DNA of 5,777 nucleotides, taken from the NCBI GenBank assembly GCA_937958665.1, contig CALGNM010000113.1, positions 1-5,777 of the forward strand, given 5' to 3'. This DNA comes from an uncultured bacterium. Its GTDB lineage: Bacteria; Edwardsbacteria; AC1; EtOH8. A program made the translations under genes and the position numbers. The notes beneath the pieces are model-generated. The model had not been told where the DNA came from. It searched no databases and was given only the letters and a program-made list of their open reading frames with translations. This document shows, piece after piece, positions 4,538-5,777 of the stretch (positions are counted from its first letter, which is position 1; each line of letters begins with the position of its first letter).

Positions 4538-4614
4538 ACCCCTGTAGCTCAGCTGGATAGAGCAACGGTTTCCTAAACCGTGTGTCGGCCGTTCAAATCG
4601 GCCCAGGGGTACCA
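4538..4614 (+). tRNA. tRNA-Arg (anticodon CCU)
   Basis: A complete cloverleaf: acceptor ACCCCTG/CAGGGGT (4538-4544 and 4604-4610), D-stem GCTC/GAGC, anticodon stem ACGGT/ACCGT around TTCCTAA with anticodon CCT (4572-4574), a five-base variable loop, T-stem GGCCG/CGGCC around TTCAAAT, discriminator A4611 and encoded CCA (4612-4614). It reads AGG. The arginine identity bases A20, C35 and U36 are present. The first pair is A1-U72, less usual than G1-C72, and the flanking GT could extend the acceptor pairing. A run of seven T follows immediately (4615-4621). The integrase stop lies 5 bases upstream, so the tRNA may be processed from the integrase transcript. Confidence 0.95.
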
Positions 4615-4634
4615 TTTTTTTATCCGGACTTAAC

Positions 4635-4663
4635 TTGACAAATCGTTCTATTGGTGTCATAAT
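4635..4663 (+). promoter_or_regulatory. Promoter of the lamin-tail gene
   Basis: TTGACA (4635-4640) and CATAAT (4658-4663, 5/6) with a 17-base spacer. The expected start is near 4670, giving a leader of about 35 bases with a GGGAG ribosome site at 4694-4698, six bases before ATG 4705. Confidence 0.75.
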
Positions 4664-4704
4664 ACCGAAAAGAAAATAATAAAAATTAATTAAGGGAGAT
4701 AGCG

Positions 4705-5726
4705 ATGAGGAAAATATGGTTGGTTGGTTTGGCCATGGCGGCGTTATTGGCTTACGGCCAGGCCGGGGCCCAGGTGCTTATCAACGAGGTCTATTCCGAT
4801 GCCCCCGGGGGTACCGAAGCGACCAAAGAGTGGTTCGAATTATACAATGCAGGCAGCGAAGATGTTGATCTTTCCGGATGGCGGATCTGCGACAATACCG
4901 ACAGCGTTGGGGAATTGGTTCCGGCTTATGTTTTGGCCGCCGGCGAGTATGTGGTCTACTGTGGCAATGTTGATAGCTTCCACGTCTATTTCCCGTCCGT
5001 GCCGGCCTTGGCCTGGACCGATGGCACTATCGGCGGTGGTTTGGCCAACGCGGCAGATATTCTGGTGCTGATAAATAGCAGTGGCACCATGGTTGATCGC
5101 ATGAACTGGGGCACAGGTACCTGGACCCAGGCCAGTTACGTGAAGTATGGATACTGGAATCCCGGCACCACCGCCCCACCCCAGGGGAGCTCCACTGGGC
5201 GTGCTCCCAACGGCTATGACACCGACCAAGTCACCGATTGGAGCGTCATGTCTACTCCCACCCCCGGAGCCAGCAACGGCGGGGCGGTGGTCTATACCCC
5301 GCACACCATTTATGACATCCAACATGACGGCGGCCTGACCGATTCGGCGGTGACCGTGGTGGGGGTGGTGACCTCGGCCAAATGGGTGGACTTCTCGGGA
5401 TTCGCCATTGCCGAGGGGCCGGGAGCCTGGAGGGGCATCACCGTCTATTCCACCACCGCGGTCAGCCGGGGCGATTCGGTGACCATCAACGGGACGGTGG
5501 CCGAGAACAATGGGCGCACCCAGATCAGCGCCGCCCTGGTGACCAAGCTGGGGACCGGAACAGTGCCGGATCCCACCTTGCTTCAGCTTTCGGACCTCAA
5601 GACCGGGGCCGCCAACGCCGAGTCCTACGAGGGTGTGCTGGTGCGGGTGCCCAAGGCTCTGGCCACCGACACTACTTGGATGTCACCCACTTACGGGGAA
5701 TGGGCGGTCTGCCGCGGGGCCGATAC
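4705..5726 (+). CDS. Secreted lamin-tail-domain protein with OB-fold-like domain (3' end missing)
   Basis: The first 340 codons of a larger secreted protein. A signal peptide (MRKIWLVGLAMAALLAYGQAGA) has a probable cleavage after A22. Residues 23 to about 192 form a lamin-tail domain: LINEVYSD (25-32), EWFELYNAGSEDVDLSGWRI (42-61), central hydrophobic strands, and DWSVMSTPTPGASN (179-191). From about 198 onward, TIYDIQHDG, VTVVGVVTS, GFAIAEGPGAWRGITVYS, GDSVTINGTV and ESYEGVLVRV (306-315) resemble the OB-like modules of extracellular nucleases and other envelope proteins. No catalytic domain is reached before the insert ends. The frame stays open through the adapter, so no true stop is visible. 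The start at ATG 4705 has a GGGAG site and its own promoter. Role: probably cell-surface binding, or part of a secreted nuclease or other multi-domain exoprotein. It is likely chromosomal flank rather than element cargo. Confidence 0.85.
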
Positions 5727-5777
5727 AGATCGGAAGAGCACACGTCTGAAATCCAGTCACCGAATACGAACTCGTAT
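5727..5777. other. Illumina TruSeq adapter and index remnant (not genomic)
   Basis: It begins AGATCGGAAGAGCACACGTC and continues through the TruSeq index adapter with one mismatch near 5751. The index CGAATACG follows at 5761-5768, then a P7 segment (AACTCGTAT, one base off the expected ATCTCGTAT). The same index appears reverse-complemented at positions 4-11. The genome ends at about 5726. Confidence 0.98.

Noticed and set aside
4522-4550. TTGACA just before tRNA-Arg as its promoter
   Set aside because: The matching -10 would fall inside the tRNA (4545-4550, TAGCTC) and is not a match, so it cannot drive the tRNA.
4604-4621. T7 run after the tRNA as an intrinsic terminator
   Set aside because: No dedicated hairpin sits directly before the T-run; only the tRNA's own arms could serve, so it is noted but not called.
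1-5777. Inverted repeat of about 45 bases at the two ends, like transposon termini
   Set aside because: Both copies match the Illumina TruSeq adapter plus index, so they are library sequence.

Overview
The window looks like a metagenome-assembled bacterial contig. Both ends carry Illumina TruSeq index-side adapter with the same 8-base index (1-45 and 5727-5777), so the genuine insert is about 46-5726. The organism cannot be fixed from this window. The protein-coding DNA is fairly GC-rich with strong Shine-Dalgarno sites, and one gene encodes a secreted lamin-tail protein. That would fit an FCB-type bacterium or one of the uncultured candidate phyla near it, but this is only an inference.

Layout, all on the + strand. 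The left end is the C-terminus of a type I restriction-modification methyltransferase subunit (hsdM, 47-439). Next is a 47-codon reading frame (445-588) whose stop overlaps the start of a protein of about seven 40-residue TPR units (585-1511); this stretch may be a rearrangement junction between two truncated genes. Nineteen bases after the TPR gene is an 84-aa protein of unknown family (1531-1785), closed by an intrinsic terminator. After an AT-rich regulatory interval with palindromes and a TTGACA promoter comes a second 84-aa protein (2071-2325). It is an ungapped paralogue of the first, about 40% identical, and is followed by a 65-aa helix-turn-helix protein (2365-2562) and a perfect 16-bp hairpin.

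The stretch 2625-2996 is AT-rich, with several short dyads and no convincing gene. A recombination module follows: an excisionase-like helix-turn-helix protein (3131-3370), a strong hairpin, a consensus promoter that appears to make a leaderless message, and a tyrosine recombinase with a full catalytic set (3468-4532). The recombinase gene ends 5 bases before tRNA-Arg(CCU) (4538-4614). Beyond the tRNA, a separate promoter drives a secreted lamin-tail/OB-fold-like protein (4705-5726) that runs off the insert.

Reading of the whole: hsdM through the integrase looks like the end of an integrative element or genomic island that carries a restriction system and occupies a tRNA-Arg locus. The lamin-tail gene would then be chromosomal flank. 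The TPR protein and the two 84-aa paralogues are the least explained cargo. Their link to defence rests only on position.
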